Program-made: the position numbers and the translations under genes | NCBI GenBank assembly: GCA_030612945.1 | Contig: JAUWMY010000032.1 | Coordinates: 1 to 12,471, forward strand | Length of the DNA stretch: 12,471 bases | Origin: Desulfobacteraceae bacterium | Lineage (GTDB): Bacteria > Desulfobacterota > DSM-4660 > Desulfatiglandales > Desulfatiglandaceae | Direction: 5' to 3' | Part shown: one piece after another, positions 1 to 6,927 of the stretch | Numbering within the stretch: position 1 is the stretch's first letter | Layout of the letters: the number at the start of each line of letters is the position of its first letter | The notes under the pieces: generated by a model | Databases searched by the model: none | Told to the model about the DNA's origin: nothing | The model's input: only the letters and a program-made list of their open reading frames with translations

Positions 1-1
1 A

Positions 2-343
2 AAAAGAAAGCAGTTTGGTGCAACGCTTGCGTCTTTTCAAATAAACCGGTTCAAAATTGCAGAAATGGCCACAAGGATCAGGGCATCGAGAAACCTCTAC
101 TATGAGGCAGCATGGCTTGGTGATCATGGAAAGATAGACCATGGTCTTGTGGCTATGGCAAAATGGTTTTCAGGTGAAACGGCCGTAAAATGTGCTGATG
201 AGGCGCTTCAGATGCACGGCGGCTATGGCTATATAGACGAATACAAGGTCCAAAGAATCTACAGGGATGCAAAGATCGTTGAGATATATGAAGGAACAAA
301 GGAGATTGAGAAGGTTATTGTTGCCAATTCTCTTCTGAAATAA
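2..343 (+). CDS. Acyl-CoA dehydrogenase, C-terminal part (5' end outside window)
   Basis: The reading frame is open from base 2, so this is the 3' end of a longer gene; the in-frame ATG at 65 is internal. The visible 113 residues are the C-terminal helical FAD domain of the acyl-CoA dehydrogenase family. The stretch begins with the RKQFG signature and continues through MHGGYGYIDEYKVQRIYRDAK. The IYEGTKEIEK motif carries the canonical catalytic Glu at the position used by short- and medium-chain enzymes. The reaction is FAD-dependent alpha,beta-dehydrogenation of an acyl-CoA, with electrons passed to ETF; the substrate cannot be read from this part. The gene ends in TAA and is followed after 25 bases by a transposase fragment. 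It is on the opposite strand from the large acyl-CoA operon, and its own operon lies left of the window. The family is certain; specificity is unknown. Confidence 0.93.
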   Translation, partial: KRKQFGATLASFQINRFKIAEMATRIRASRNLYYEAAWLGDHGKIDHGLVAMAKWFSGETAVKCADEALQMHGGYGYIDEYKVQRIYRDAKIVEIYEGTKEIEKVIVANSLLK

Positions 344-368
344 ATAGGCTGGTTGAATCCCCTTCCTT

Positions 369-758
369 GTGAGAAAATGCACAAATGATAAAGGCGGAGG
401 TTGTTTGCAAGCCTTGATTGAGCAAAAGTATAGTGATTTGCTTGAGCAGGACCATGCTTCCTGCCCAAAATGCGGGAAGATGTGCAAAAGGAGACGTAGC
501 AACCCAAAAGAGCTGGTGACCATGCAGGGGCCAAGCTATCTGAATCATCCTTGGTTTTACTGTGTGAAATGTTCTTATGGATTCTCTCCTTTAGATAAGG
601 TGTTTGAAATAAGCCAGAAGAAATATCAATTTGATATTCAAAAGAAATCGGTAAAGACATGTTCGGAAGTTCCCTTTGCCCAAGGAGGAGAGATATTCAA
701 GGATCTGAGAGGCCATAGCATAAGTAACCATTTACCTTTTGTAAGGGCATCACCATAA
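369..758 (+). pseudogene. ISKra4-type transposase, internal fragment
   Basis: This 129-codon frame opens with GTG and no clear ribosome binding site, just after an in-frame TGA at 354-356. It resembles the N-terminal third of ISKra4-type (UPF0236-like) transposases. A zinc ribbon (CPKCGK, then FYCVKC) is followed by GFSPLDKVFEI and a helical stretch ending PFAQGGEIFKDLRGHSISNH. The beginning of the family protein and the whole catalytic DDE half are missing; full members are about 450-500 residues. The last eight residues, from about base 731, are not transposase: that DNA is the antisense of a DUF35 gene start, so the right break is near 731. I see no terminal inverted repeat. It is a dead remnant. 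Family assignment is from memory of motifs and is fairly secure; the exact IS name is not recognised. Confidence 0.72.
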
Positions 759-784
759 TTTTTAAATGTGAGCTTATAGTCCAT
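731..784 (-). pseudogene. DUF35 Zn-ribbon/OB-fold protein, N-terminal stub
   Basis: An ATG at 784 has an excellent Shine-Dalgarno site (GGAGGG at 790-795) and starts MDYKLTFKNYGDALTKGK. This is the characteristic opening of DUF35 OB-fold proteins with a rubredoxin-like Zn ribbon, which partner thiolases of the SCP2 type and normally continue into a CxxC zinc site after GK(L/F)LGLKC. Here homology stops after GK, at about base 731, exactly where the transposase fragment read from the other strand ends. The frame then runs antisense through transposase DNA to a TGA at 638-640, giving a meaningless 48-codon chimera. A thiolase tail lies 13 bases upstream, the usual gene order for this pair. About 110-120 residues, including the zinc site, are lost. 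Confidence 0.6.
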
Positions 785-796
785 TTTTTCCCTCCT

Positions 797-877
797 TTAC
801 CAACCTTTTTCCATAATCAGATTACAAATCACACCATCACCTCCAAGGGTATCTGTAAGGCCGATCTTTGCGCCTTA
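797..877 (-). pseudogene. Thiolase (SCP2-type), C-terminal remnant
   Basis: Read on the minus strand, 26 codons between an in-frame TAA at 875-877 and the TAA at 797-799 give GAKIGLTDTLGGDG followed by VICNLIMEKGW. This is the C-terminal signature of the SCP2-type thiolase/lipid-transfer family, where G-L-T-x-N-x-G-G-x-G precedes the last beta strand. It ends 13 bases before the DUF35 start, the standard thiolase-DUF35 arrangement. The other roughly 360 residues, with both catalytic Cys and His, are absent; the left-over tail meets the nitroreductase 3' flank near 876-902. The short length limits certainty, but the match plus its DUF35 neighbour make chance unlikely. Confidence 0.55.
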
Positions 878-902
878 AACTTTATGAAGAACACACGAAT
901 AG

Positions 903-1586
903 TTAGCTCACAAGGGTAACTATTTCATCTATTCTTTCCCGTTTAGTTTTCAGCCGGTTAATTGGATGATTCATATCGGGATACCCGATTGCAATGCCGA
1001 TTATAATACGTTTTGATTCGGGAATTCCCACGATCTTTCTGATCTGTTCCGGATAGTCAACTATGGCTCGCATAACGCAGGACCCCAGGCCATATTCCTG
1101 AGCGGCAAGGATTATGTTCTGCGCCACAAAGCCTATGTCCAATATAGGCCAGAGTCCCTGCAACGTCCTGTCTATAACAACAATAATGACAGCAGGCGCA
1201 TTGTAGAACTGCACCATCCTCTCATTCCATTGTTCCATTCCCTCTTTGTCATGTTTGGATATTCCTAATAGTCCAAACATCTGTTTTGCCAGTTCAACCT
1301 GACGCTCTCTGAAGACTCCTTCAAGTACAGGCGATACACCCTTTATATCTCCTATAGGGAGTTCAGGGTTAGGAGTCTTCCCAAGGCGATGTTCCTCCAA
1401 ACTTGCATGCTTGAGATCTTTTAGCGCTTCTCCCTTCACAATAAAGAATTCCCATGGTTGAAGATTGACGCCGGAAGGTGCCTGAACGGATACGGATAGA
1501 ATTTCCATTAAGGTTTCCACGGGGACCGGGTCGGTCTTAAAGGCCCTGATAGATTTTCTTGATTTTATGCCTTCTAAAAGCTTCAT
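903..1586 (-). CDS. Nitroreductase-family FMN flavoprotein
   Basis: This is a 227-residue protein of the nitroreductase fold, of usual family length. It opens with IKSRKSIRAFKTDPV, where the conserved Arg and Ser contact FMN phosphate. QAPSGVNLQPWEF follows at about 33-46, the Pro-Ser-Asn-Pro segment that packs against flavin. Near the C-terminus is the GLGSCVMRAI segment before a helix and IGIAIGYPD, the typical end of the domain. Such proteins use NAD(P)H to reduce nitro, quinone or enone groups; many are of unknown substrate. ATG at 1586 is preceded by a clear Shine-Dalgarno (CGGAGG). It is the last intact gene of the minus-strand series, 60 bases after the hydrolase gene. Its role could be redox chemistry on an unsaturated intermediate or detoxification; the sequence does not decide. 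Confidence 0.88.
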   Translation of the reverse strand: MKLLEGIKSRKSIRAFKTDPVPVETLMEILSVSVQAPSGVNLQPWEFFIVKGEALKDLKHASLEEHRLGKTPNPELPIGDIKGVSPVLEGVFRERQVELAKQMFGLLGISKHDKEGMEQWNERMVQFYNAPAVIIVVIDRTLQGLWPILDIGFVAQNIILAAQEYGLGSCVMRAIVDYPEQIRKIVGIPESKRIIIGIAIGYPDMNHPINRLKTKRERIDEIVTLVS

Positions 1587-1646
1587 AATATAACCTCCGG
1601 AGAAAATTTTTAAGGTTCATTCTTTGTTTTTCAACTGGCAACAATC

Positions 1647-2627
1647 TTATATGAAATAGGCCATCCTCGAAGAAATCATATCCTGTTTTATTTTCCCTTC
1701 GTTCTTCAGCTTTTGCAAATGACTTTCAAGGATGGGTGTGCCGGGGAAGAACTGTACAGAAGGGCTGCTAAATAATAGCCTGTTTAGTTCCTCGAAGGTC
1801 TTTGGTCCGGATTGAAGTGCTTTTATGATAACCCTGTCCCTTTCTAAGATCTTTTCTTTGGTTGCTTGAATGGCTTTTTTCGCATCAGTAATGACATCGC
1901 CATGAGAAGGGAGAATAAGATTGATATCCAGATCGTCAATTTTTTTTAAACTCCCAAGGTATCCCTCAGCGCCCCCGGAAGATGGGGCATACCAGGCTAC
2001 CATTTCACCCAGGATGTCGCCTGCCAATAAAAGCCGCTTTCTGCGATCATACAAGGATATATGCCCCGGGGCGTGTCCCGGTGTGTGGAAGACTTGAAAG
2101 TGGTAATCGCCAAGCTGGATATTATCTCCCTCCACTACTGTCCTGTTCGGTTTTGCACTGCACATAGAACATCCAAGGGCTCGAAAATAGGCAATCAGGT
2201 CAAATTCCGGGCCTTTTTTAACATCGCTATCCCGGCTCTTGACTCCTGTCCAATTCTCTTTACATAATGGTATATCAAATGAAAGGGCAAGCTTTTCCGG
2301 ATCAAGGGCATAGGGTAGATCGATTTCATGAAGTATTATAGATTCAGGTGTAATTTCAGATAATAGTATTTCCATTGCACCCATGTGATCAGGATGGGCA
2401 TGTGAGAGGATGATCTTTTTAACCGGTCTTGATTCCCATTTCAGGTTTTTCAGAGCACTGAAAAGGCGATCAACGGAAGTTATGCTTCCGCAGCCAACAT
2501 CAAAAAAACTTATTCCATCCCCGTCCTTGAACACATACACATTGGCCGATTCAGGCCAATAGGGGGACGGGGGCCTGATCATTTTCAGGTCATCGAAGAT
2601 TGAAACTACACTCTTAGAACCGGGCAT
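1647..2627 (-). CDS. Metallo-beta-lactamase-fold hydrolase
   Basis: This 326-residue protein has the full metal-binding set of the superfamily: HAHPDH (His76, His78, Asp80, His81), HTPGH (His185), AGDILG (Asp204) and LPSHGDV (His242). The last 80 residues form a helical extension with a winged-helix look (ALQSGPKTFEELNRLLF), as in LACTB2/glyoxalase II-like members. Known relatives hydrolyse thioesters, phosphodiesters or lactones in the cytoplasm; there is no signal peptide. In this acyl-CoA setting a thioesterase or lactonase role is attractive but inferred. ATG at 2627 lacks an obvious ribosome binding site. Met16 (MIRPPSPYW) is an alternative start, also without a clear site, so the first 15 residues are uncertain. 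It lies 70 bases after a gene-tail remnant. Confidence 0.86.
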   Translation of the reverse strand: MPGSKSVVSIFDDLKMIRPPSPYWPESANVYVFKDGDGISFFDVGCGSITSVDRLFSALKNLKWESRPVKKIILSHAHPDHMGAMEILLSEITPESIILHEIDLPYALDPEKLALSFDIPLCKENWTGVKSRDSDVKKGPEFDLIAYFRALGCSMCSAKPNRTVVEGDNIQLGDYHFQVFHTPGHAPGHISLYDRRKRLLLAGDILGEMVAWYAPSSGGAEGYLGSLKKIDDLDINLILPSHGDVITDAKKAIQATKEKILERDRVIIKALQSGPKTFEELNRLLFSSPSVQFFPGTPILESHLQKLKNEGKIKQDMISSRMAYFI

Positions 2628-2659
2628 GGCGTTTTGTAGGCATTCACAGGTTTTGGTTT

Positions 2660-2676
2660 TCCCGCTGAAAGCGGGA
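2660..2676. repeat. Short perfect hairpin, REP-like
   Basis: TCCCGCT-GAA-AGCGGGA is a 7-bp perfect stem with a 3-base loop, between the gene-tail remnant and the hydrolase gene. It is not followed by a T run on the minus strand, so it is not a standard intrinsic terminator for the operon. Similar CCCGCTTTCxGCGGG units recur as dispersed repeats in some Desulfobacterota genomes; whether this one is such a copy cannot be seen here. Confidence 0.4.
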
Positions 2677-2699
2677 TTCAGGGCTATTGCGTTTTTTTG

Positions 2700-2870
2700 T
2701 TATACGTTGTCTTTGCAGGCCTTGATAATCTTAGCCAGTTCCAACATGCTCTTGGCGGTGGCACGGGCGGTCTTGAGACCATATTCGTCTTTTAATATCG
2801 GATGCTTGTCTTTGGGATCAAAGTCTCCGACTCCTGACAGGCTTGTGAGTCCTGATCCCGGCTATCTCAT
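2700..2870 (-). pseudogene. Small ORF with in-frame amber at codon 3, gene-tail remnant
   Basis: A Shine-Dalgarno AGGAGGG (2880-2886) sits nine bases before ATG AGA TAG (2862-2870). The same frame then stays open for 53 codons to TAA at 2700-2702 and reads like real protein. It includes GVGDFDPKDKHPILKDEYGL and a helical end TARATAKSMLELAKIIKAC. No other ATG, GTG or TTG start with a ribosome binding site is present in the open part. I do not recognise the family. Either codon 3 is a nonsense mutation of a tiny gene, or a deletion joined a start site to the 3' end of a larger gene, as happened elsewhere in this operon. TAG as pyrrolysine is unlikely because three intact neighbours end in TAG. 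Confidence 0.45.
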
Positions 2871-2921
2871 TATCGGACACCCTCCTCGACGGTTACCTGG
2901 TCTAATTGCCCAATCACCCGC

Positions 2922-4133
2922 TTAGATTACCCGTTCTTCTCTTAGTTGCGCAATCTCATCTCTTGTGTATTCCCCGAGTGTTGAAAGCACTTCATCTGTG
3001 TGTTCTCCCAGTTCAGGTGCGGCACTTGTTGTCCCTGCGCTGCTTTCGCTGAAATGAACCGGGTATCCCGGGATCTTGATCTTTCCAAGGGTTGGATGTT
3101 CAAAGTCAACAAGGTAGTCGTTAGCAAGGACCTGAGGGTCATCAGCGAGTTCCCCCGGTCTATTAACCGCACAGCAGAAAAGGTCGTATTTGGCAAAGAT
3201 GTTAAGCCATTCCTCCAAGGGTCGAGTGGCGAAGATTTGGTCAAAGATAGCCACAAGCTCTTTCGCATTTTCAAGCCTCATTTCATCGGTATTGAAACGC
3301 GGATCATTCTCAAACTCAGGATGGTCAAGGGCCAGGCATAGCGAGCCCCAGTACTTTTCCGGAGGAGTAAGGGTCATCATAAGCCACCGGTCGTCGCTGC
3401 ACTTGTAGTAGTTCCTTGTTGGTAGCTCCGTGGAGCGCTTGTGGCGTGGCGGTTCAAAGCCGCCCATTTGTGTCATTAGAATATTGAAGTAGAGCATGAA
3501 CATGGTAGATCCCAGAATGGAAACATGAACTTCCTGACCAATACCAAAGCGTTCCCGCATAAAAAGGGCTGTTATGATCTGGTGACTGGCCATAACGGCA
3601 GTAGCCTGATCTACGATCCCAAACTGGGATAATACGGGAGGCATGTCAATCTCGCCCATGGAATACATAAGCCCGGACCTGGCCTGTCCCTGATAATCAA
3701 ACCCGCCTCGTTCCCTGTCAGGTCCTTTTTGCCCAAACGCGGATACCGATGCATAGATCAGTTTTGAATTGAACTGACGCAAAATGGGATATGTAATATT
3801 GAGGCTTTTTATTGCCTGCGGTCGCATATTAGTCAGGAAAACATCACTCCGGCTTACCAGCCGATGGACAATCTCCTGTCCTTTGTTTGTGCCCAGGTCT
3901 ATGGTGACACTCTTTTTATTCCGATTAGCGCCCTCACAAAAGATGCTCCTGCCGCCCGGAATTTCAAACGAAATGCTCCCGATTCTTTTTGTCGCTCTTA
4001 TAGGATCACCTATCCCTGGTTGCTCAATCTTTATTACTTCAGCTCCAAGGTCGCCAAGTATAGCGGTACCACCCGGTCCCGCGTGAAATATACCGCATTC
4101 AAGCACTCTGATACCTTCCAGTGGTCGTTTCAT
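2922..4133 (-). CDS. Class III (CaiB/BaiF, formyl-CoA transferase-type) CoA-transferase
   Basis: This 403-residue protein is of full family length. The N-terminal Rossmann-like half starts MKRPLEGIRVLE, with GDLGAEVIKIEQPGIGDP and NRNKKSVTIDLGT, both diagnostic of the family. The catalytic Asp, which forms the acyl-aspartyl anhydride, is expected at Asp175 in GIVDQATAVMA, aligned with Asp169 of formyl-CoA transferase. The C-terminal half contains the usual DDRWLMMTLTPPEKYW and PVHFSES segments. The enzyme moves CoA between carboxylic acids and is the likely activating step of this pathway; donor and acceptor cannot be read. The start is fixed by a near-perfect ribosome binding site, GGAGGTGA, 4 bases from ATG. 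It overlaps the stop of an upstream thiolase stub (ATGA), so translation may be coupled. Confidence 0.93.
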   Translation of the reverse strand: MKRPLEGIRVLECGIFHAGPGGTAILGDLGAEVIKIEQPGIGDPIRATKRIGSISFEIPGGRSIFCEGANRNKKSVTIDLGTNKGQEIVHRLVSRSDVFLTNMRPQAIKSLNITYPILRQFNSKLIYASVSAFGQKGPDRERGGFDYQGQARSGLMYSMGEIDMPPVLSQFGIVDQATAVMASHQIITALFMRERFGIGQEVHVSILGSTMFMLYFNILMTQMGGFEPPRHKRSTELPTRNYYKCSDDRWLMMTLTPPEKYWGSLCLALDHPEFENDPRFNTDEMRLENAKELVAIFDQIFATRPLEEWLNIFAKYDLFCCAVNRPGELADDPQVLANDYLVDFEHPTLGKIKIPGYPVHFSESSAGTTSAAPELGEHTDEVLSTLGEYTRDEIAQLREERVI

Positions 4134-4240
4134 TCAATCACCTCCACCATCATCTTCAAGGGATCTATCTTATCTACAGCCTTTTCGCGATTAACCAGTT
4201 GTGCAACTCCCACAAGCACCGGAACCTTGGTCTTATCCAT
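4130..4240 (-). pseudogene. Thiolase-family N-terminal stub coupled to the CoA-transferase
   Basis: ATG at 4240 follows GGAAGGA and opens a 36-codon frame, MDKTKVPVLVGVAQLVNREK followed by AVDKIDPLKMMVEVIE, ending in TGA that overlaps the CoA-transferase ATG by four bases. VPVLVGVAQLVNR and DPLKMM are the N-terminal signature of putative acetyl-CoA acetyltransferases of the thiolase superfamily, normally about 450-500 residues. The rest, including all catalytic residues, is gone. The last codons coincide with the CoA-transferase's own Shine-Dalgarno, so the deletion probably joined thiolase codon ~30 to the leader of the next gene. It is non-functional as an enzyme but might still be translated. 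Confidence 0.55.
4138..4145 (-). promoter_or_regulatory. Strong Shine-Dalgarno of the CoA-transferase gene
   Basis: GGAGGTGA, fully complementary to the usual 16S rRNA 3' end, lies four bases before ATG 4133 (GGAGG to ATG spacing seven). It fixes the CoA-transferase start and lies inside the thiolase stub's reading frame. Confidence 0.7.
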
Positions 4241-4297
4241 TAACTTTTTTCCTTCCGCGTGAGATCAGGCCTCGGGAAAGCAAATTCTTTGCCTGCC

Positions 4298-5731
4298 TCA
4301 GTCCCGGGGCTTTTTCCTCCAATAGTCATACATCAAAGAGAGTAGTTGGGCGATCTCATACAAATTGTTGTAAATTCGTATTCCCTCCTTGTTGAGGTCG
4401 CAAACAACCTGGCTTTCCCACGGGCTATGATGGCTCCCGATTAAGATGGGTATGCCTGTTTTCTTTTCCAGGTCGTTCAAACCCCGGATCTGCTCTTTTT
4501 CAATATCCAGAAATACCTTCCATTCATGTGGTGTATCCTCCGTGTACATCCCCGGTCTGCCTATTCCGTGCACTATAAGCGCGTCCACCTCACCGGAAGA
4601 CAGGATCTCACGGCTGAGTGCGAACGGCGTATCTACGGAGAGGAAAAGCCCGGAGGCCCCAAAGTCGACCGGGTTTCGTGTCGAGGCCCTGGGCGGCATG
4701 CCCACAGAGTGCAATGTTTCTTGAAGTTTCGGGCTCAGCTCAGGCACAGAAAGCCCTGCTTCCTCTAAAGCGTCGGTTAGGGCTACTCCCCACGAACCTC
4801 CTACTGTGATAATAGCTACCCTTGGCCCTCTCATTGGAGGGCGTTCAATCAAAGCATGGCCAAGGGGGAGCAGAAGTTCCATGGTGGGCGAGGTGATGAT
4901 TCCGGTCTGATTGAACAGGCCCTGATATATCTCCCTTTTTCCCGAAAGCGCACCAGTGTGGCTGAGCGCTGCGCGGGCGCTGCCCGGTGTCCTGCCTGCC
5001 TTGTATACCACGACCGGCTTAATCTTTGTTACAGCGCGAGCGACATCCAAAAAGCGTCGTCCATCACGGACGGCCTCTATATACATGATGATGGATTTTA
5101 CTTCAGGGTCTCGGCCGAAGTGCTCCAAAAAGTCTGTCACAGTCAGGTCACACTCATTCCCGGTATGGATAAATTTTCCCACACCAAGCCCCTTAGTCCA
5201 ACCGGAGGAGAGGATGTCGTAAAAGGCATAGCCCCCCTGACAGACTGCGGCAATAGGAGTGGGCAGGATGTTGTCTGCGGGTGTAGCCGAGGCATTAAAG
5301 TTTGAGTGGAGGTTAAACGTGCCGCTCACGTTTGGGCCTAAGAGGCGCATACCGTTAGAGCGGGCGAGCCCGGCCAGGGCCTCCTGCTTTTCTCGTCCTT
5401 CTGTTGAGGTCTCCCCAAATCCTGCTGTAATGATGGTAATCCCTTTGACCTTTTTCCGACTGCAGGCCCTTATCTCTTTTTCCACGGATTCATCAGGAAT
5501 GGCCAGGACAGCCAGGTCCACCGGGCCTTCTATCTCGCCTATATCCTTGCTTGCGGGGATCCCGAATACCTGATCGGCCTGGCGGTTTACAGGATAGATT
5601 TTACCGGGATAACTCAGGGAAAGCAGACCACTCATTATGAATGATCCCCAGGCTCCTGGCCTCTCGGTAGCGCCGACAACCGCCACAGACCGTGGTCTAA
5701 GAAAGACATCCAGGTCAGATTTTGTTCCCAC
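4298..5731 (-). CDS. ADP-forming acyl-CoA synthetase, alpha-type subunit
   Basis: This 477-residue protein has the three alpha-side domains of the NDP-forming acyl-CoA synthetase family. A CoA-binding Rossmann domain comes first (RPRSVAVVGATERPGAWG), with IYPVNRQADQVFG close behind. A succinyl-CoA-synthetase-like domain carries the phosphohistidine at His258 in ALSHTGALSG. A third domain starts with GPRVAIITVGGSWGV. The start is GTG with an excellent GGAGGG site. No ATP-grasp (beta) partner is fused or adjacent, although the enzyme needs one to phosphorylate the His and make or use ATP. The usual SQSG loop is CQGG here (Gln165 region, AVCQGGYAFYDI), which is odd. It could conserve energy by turning an acyl-CoA into acid plus ATP, or activate the substrate; with a missing partner it may be orphaned or work with a distant beta subunit. 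Confidence 0.85.
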   Translation of the reverse strand: MGTKSDLDVFLRPRSVAVVGATERPGAWGSFIMSGLLSLSYPGKIYPVNRQADQVFGIPASKDIGEIEGPVDLAVLAIPDESVEKEIRACSRKKVKGITIITAGFGETSTEGREKQEALAGLARSNGMRLLGPNVSGTFNLHSNFNASATPADNILPTPIAAVCQGGYAFYDILSSGWTKGLGVGKFIHTGNECDLTVTDFLEHFGRDPEVKSIIMYIEAVRDGRRFLDVARAVTKIKPVVVYKAGRTPGSARAALSHTGALSGKREIYQGLFNQTGIITSPTMELLLPLGHALIERPPMRGPRVAIITVGGSWGVALTDALEEAGLSVPELSPKLQETLHSVGMPPRASTRNPVDFGASGLFLSVDTPFALSREILSSGEVDALIVHGIGRPGMYTEDTPHEWKVFLDIEKEQIRGLNDLEKKTGIPILIGSHHSPWESQVVCDLNKEGIRIYNNLYEIAQLLSLMYDYWRKKPRD

Positions 5732-5751
5732 GGTCCCTCCTGATTATCCTT

Positions 5752-6900
5752 TCACGACAACAGGTTCCTGGCCACAATGTCTCTCTGTATCTGGTTGCTG
5801 CCGTCAAAGATCTGGATCATTTTTGCATCCCGCATCATCCTTTCAACGGGATAGTCCTTCATTACGCCGTAGCCGCCCAAAATTTGAACCGCATCAGTAG
5901 TCACTCTCATAGCCACATCCGAGGCGAAACACTTGGTTGAAGAGACAAGGCGGCTCCGCAGTCCTTTGTCGTCAGACCCTGAATCCATCAGCGCCGTGGT
6001 CCGGTAAAGCAGACTCCTGGCCGCCTCGACCTCAATAGACATATCGGCCAACATGAATCGTATGGCCTGGAGTTCGCTGAGCGGTCCCCCGAACTGGACC
6101 CTCTCCTTAGCATAGTTCACTGCATAATCAAGTGCCCCTTGAGCCAGGCCAAGGGCCATGGCACCCGGTCCATAGGCCCGCATGTCTGCGCCCCCTGTTA
6201 TCAGGATATCCCAGCCCTTTCCGGGTTTGCCTAAAAGATTATCTTTATGCACCTTGGTATCTTCAAAGATCAGCTCTGCCAGATCTGAGCCCCTCAACCC
6301 TAATTTGTCCTCGTGCTTGCCAACAGAAAATCCGGGAGTATTATGTTTCTCCACCACCAGCGCTGACAATCCCCTGTGTCTCTCTCCCTCGCCCGTGCGC
6401 ACAAAGACCAGGATAAAGTCCGCTATATCCCCGTTGGTCACAAAGATCTTGGTGCCGTTGATGCTGTAATGATCTCCATCAAGAACGGCCTTGGTCTGGA
6501 TGGATGCTGATTCAGATCCATAATTTGGTTCAGTTAAAGAAAAGGCATTTACCTTGTCACCGGAGGACATCTTGCCGAAAAAGCGATCTTTCTGTTCTTC
6601 GCTTCCCCACTGTTTCAGTATCTGGATGAGCGATTGGGTCACAAACAAGATCATGGCAGTAGAGGCATCCACCCGCGCGATCTCTTCGACCACTATGGCT
6701 ATAGTAGTGTAGTTTGCCCCGATCCCGCCGTATTTTTCCGGAATCGCCATCTTCAACAGATCGTTTTCTGCTAAGAGACTTACAATTTCAGGCGATGAAT
6801 GACCTGCCACATCGGCCTCTTTGACTAAGGGTGCAATCTTATCCTTAGCCAGCTTTCCAACCATCTCTTGAATCATTTTCTGTTCATCTGTGAAGTTCAT
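5752..6900 (-). CDS. Acyl-CoA dehydrogenase with Asp in place of the Glu base
   Basis: This is a complete 382-residue, short-chain/butyryl-type acyl-CoA dehydrogenase. MNFTDEQKMIQEMV opens the helical N-domain. AFSLTEPNYGSE (119-130) and the middle beta domain (FVTNGDIADF) follow. The C-domain contains RVQFGGPLSELQ, QILGGYGVMKDYPVERMMRD and the final motif QIFDGSNQIQR. In the usual enzymes the last motif reads IYEGTxxIQR and the Glu is the catalytic base; here it is Asp366, and no Glu is seen at the alternative isovaleryl-type site either. The reaction should still be FAD-linked dehydrogenation, with electrons to ETF, but on an unusual substrate. It starts 27 bases after the hydroxyacyl-CoA dehydrogenase stop and ends 20 bases before the synthetase, so it is in the operon. 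Confidence 0.93.
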   Translation of the reverse strand: MNFTDEQKMIQEMVGKLAKDKIAPLVKEADVAGHSSPEIVSLLAENDLLKMAIPEKYGGIGANYTTIAIVVEEIARVDASTAMILFVTQSLIQILKQWGSEEQKDRFFGKMSSGDKVNAFSLTEPNYGSESASIQTKAVLDGDHYSINGTKIFVTNGDIADFILVFVRTGEGERHRGLSALVVEKHNTPGFSVGKHEDKLGLRGSDLAELIFEDTKVHKDNLLGKPGKGWDILITGGADMRAYGPGAMALGLAQGALDYAVNYAKERVQFGGPLSELQAIRFMLADMSIEVEAARSLLYRTTALMDSGSDDKGLRSRLVSSTKCFASDVAMRVTTDAVQILGGYGVMKDYPVERMMRDAKMIQIFDGSNQIQRDIVARNLLS

Positions 6901-6927
6901 TATTTCAAGACTCCGTAAGCAGTCACG

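Noticed and set aside
259..660. Minus-strand open frames across the first 700 bases
   Set aside because: Antisense shadows of the acyl-CoA dehydrogenase tail and transposase fragment, with no protein-family features.
2862..2864. TAG read as pyrrolysine
   Set aside because: Three neighbouring genes (8763, 7806, 6928) use TAG as their stop, and no pyl gene is in the window.
2626..2925. A 99-codon plus-strand open frame
   Set aside because: Antisense to the gene-tail remnant and hairpin; composition is unlike protein and it has no ribosome site.
4240..4329. A 29-codon minus-strand frame (MTIGGKSPGTEAGKEF...) overlapping the synthetase end, with TAATG coupling to the thiolase stub
   Set aside because: No ribosome site, no recognised similarity, overlaps the secure 3' end of the synthetase; may be a tail remnant but cannot be supported.
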